In this document: positions 50,387 to 50,706 of the stretch, piece after piece
Position numbering within the stretch: the stretch's first letter is position 1
Layout: each line of letters starts with the position of its first letter
Assembly: GCA_000320545.1 (NCBI GenBank)
Contig: ADNK01001857.1
Coordinates: 35,001-85,706, forward strand
Source of the DNA: Bigelowiella natans CCMP2755
Lineage: Eukaryota; Cercozoa; Chlorarachniophyceae
Direction of reading: 5' to 3'
DNA length: 50,706 nucleotides
The notes under the pieces: model-generated
What the model was told of the DNA's origin: nothing
Database searches by the model: none
What the model saw: the letters and a program-made list of their open reading frames with translations, nothing else
Translations under genes and position numbers: made by a program

Positions 50387-50627
50387 TCAGATTCCCGCAC
50401 CTCTACGCAACGGTGAAGGCGATTTGTGCATGGTTGTGAGCGACATTTACAAAGCTCAGACCTCCGGCGCCCTTATGGTAGTATTAGTAGCAGCAGCAGT
50501 AGTAGTAGTAGTAGTAGTAGTAGTGACAAAGTAAAGTGTGTTTTTTTTTGTTTCTATCGTTACAATGCCTCTTTTTCTATAGATTGCTGGCAAGCTTGAG
50601 CGTGGATCCGTCATCCCAAAGGATAAG
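45366..50627 (+). CDS. HBS1: HBS1-type translational GTPase with an inserted Tudor domain (3' end beyond window)
   Basis: At least 20 exons: 45366-45435, 45542-45607, 45694-45830, 45884-45913, 45957-46030, 46164-46225, 46445-46532, 46691-46734, 46930-47056, 47932-48085, 48413-48529, 48674-48744, 48994-49051, 49152-49194, 49376-49440, 49595-49642, 49769-49842, 49999-50089, 50391-50477 and 50583-50627. All phases close. The start [17 protein letters not shown] is the HBS1 N-terminal signature. Next comes a Tudor domain from about [13 protein letters not shown], with [23 protein letters not shown] and LDQLRLP. A Ser-rich linker leads into the GTPase: GHVDAGKST (G1), [36 protein letters not shown] (G3), NKMDLVGWS (G4) and SGLSGENL. 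Domain II begins at [23 protein letters not shown]1 with Pelota/Dom34 frees stalled ribosomes in the cytoplasm. Exon 4's donor (GGG|GTTTCC) and exon 9's acceptor are the weakest joins. Domain III lies outside the window. Confidence 0.92.
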
Positions 50628-50706
50628 GTGAGAGACGATGATGATGATGATAGTCATGATGATTGCTTGTTTAAGAAGAACAAGTAGAATGGGGATAGAT
50701 GGTCAT

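Noticed and set aside
1-50706. Transposon, integrated virus or prokaryotic contamination
   Set aside because: No reverse transcriptase, transposase, integrase or capsid-like reading and no terminal repeats of element size were seen; genes have GT-AG introns throughout.

Overview
The window is nuclear DNA from a eukaryote. Its genes are split by many short GT-AG introns, often 40-400 bp, and the spaces between exons are packed with di- and trinucleotide microsatellites, mainly (ATC)n, (ACT/AGT)n, (AC)n, (AG)n and (AT)n. There are no operons, ribosome-binding sites, CRISPR arrays or insertion sequences. The gene content (CK2 beta, a SNAP-25-type Qbc SNARE, an OFA-like MFS carrier, a nucleotide-sugar-type transporter, a P450 resembling the algal/plant CYP97 clan, a PPR-like protein and an HBS1 GTPase) suits a unicellular alga or related protist. 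A stramenopile is plausible, but the sequence alone does not settle the lineage.

Layout. 1-1.7 kb: possible membrane-transporter exons (+). 3.5-6.6 kb: complete nine-exon rhomboid-family gene (-). 7.1-8.0 kb: CK2 beta (+). 9.7-11.0 kb: eight-exon SNAP-25-like SNARE (+). 11.9-15.1 kb: 13-exon MFS carrier (-). 16.0-17.7 kb: two small unknown genes (+). 19.3-20.4 kb: poorly resolved exons (-). 22.0-23.1 kb: unknown single-pass membrane protein (-). 23.3-25.8 kb: a telobox-like Myb protein, then a degenerate J-domain protein (+). 26.6-28.9 kb: ten-exon drug/metabolite-superfamily transporter (-), divergent from an intronless P450 at 29.3-31.4 kb (+). 32.1-45.2 kb: minus-strand exons, at least the upstream part being one extremely split PPR-like gene, divergent from an HBS1-type GTPase at 45.4 kb that runs off the right edge (+).

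Exon models were built by hand from splice signals, reading phase and family resemblance. For the rhomboid, SNARE, MFS, transporter, J-protein and HBS1 genes every intron phase closes, which is strong internal support.

Most striking points: (1) microsatellites repeatedly begin exactly at 5' splice sites (GTAGTAGTA..., GTAAGTAGTAG..., GTACTACTAC..., GTATCATCATC...) or end at 3' splice sites; (2) a Tudor domain is spliced into the N-terminal region of an HBS1-type ribosome-rescue GTPase; (3) the rhomboid has GSSP in place of GxSG; (4) the J domain has CPD in place of HPD; (5) the PPR-like gene is fragmented into tiny exons.
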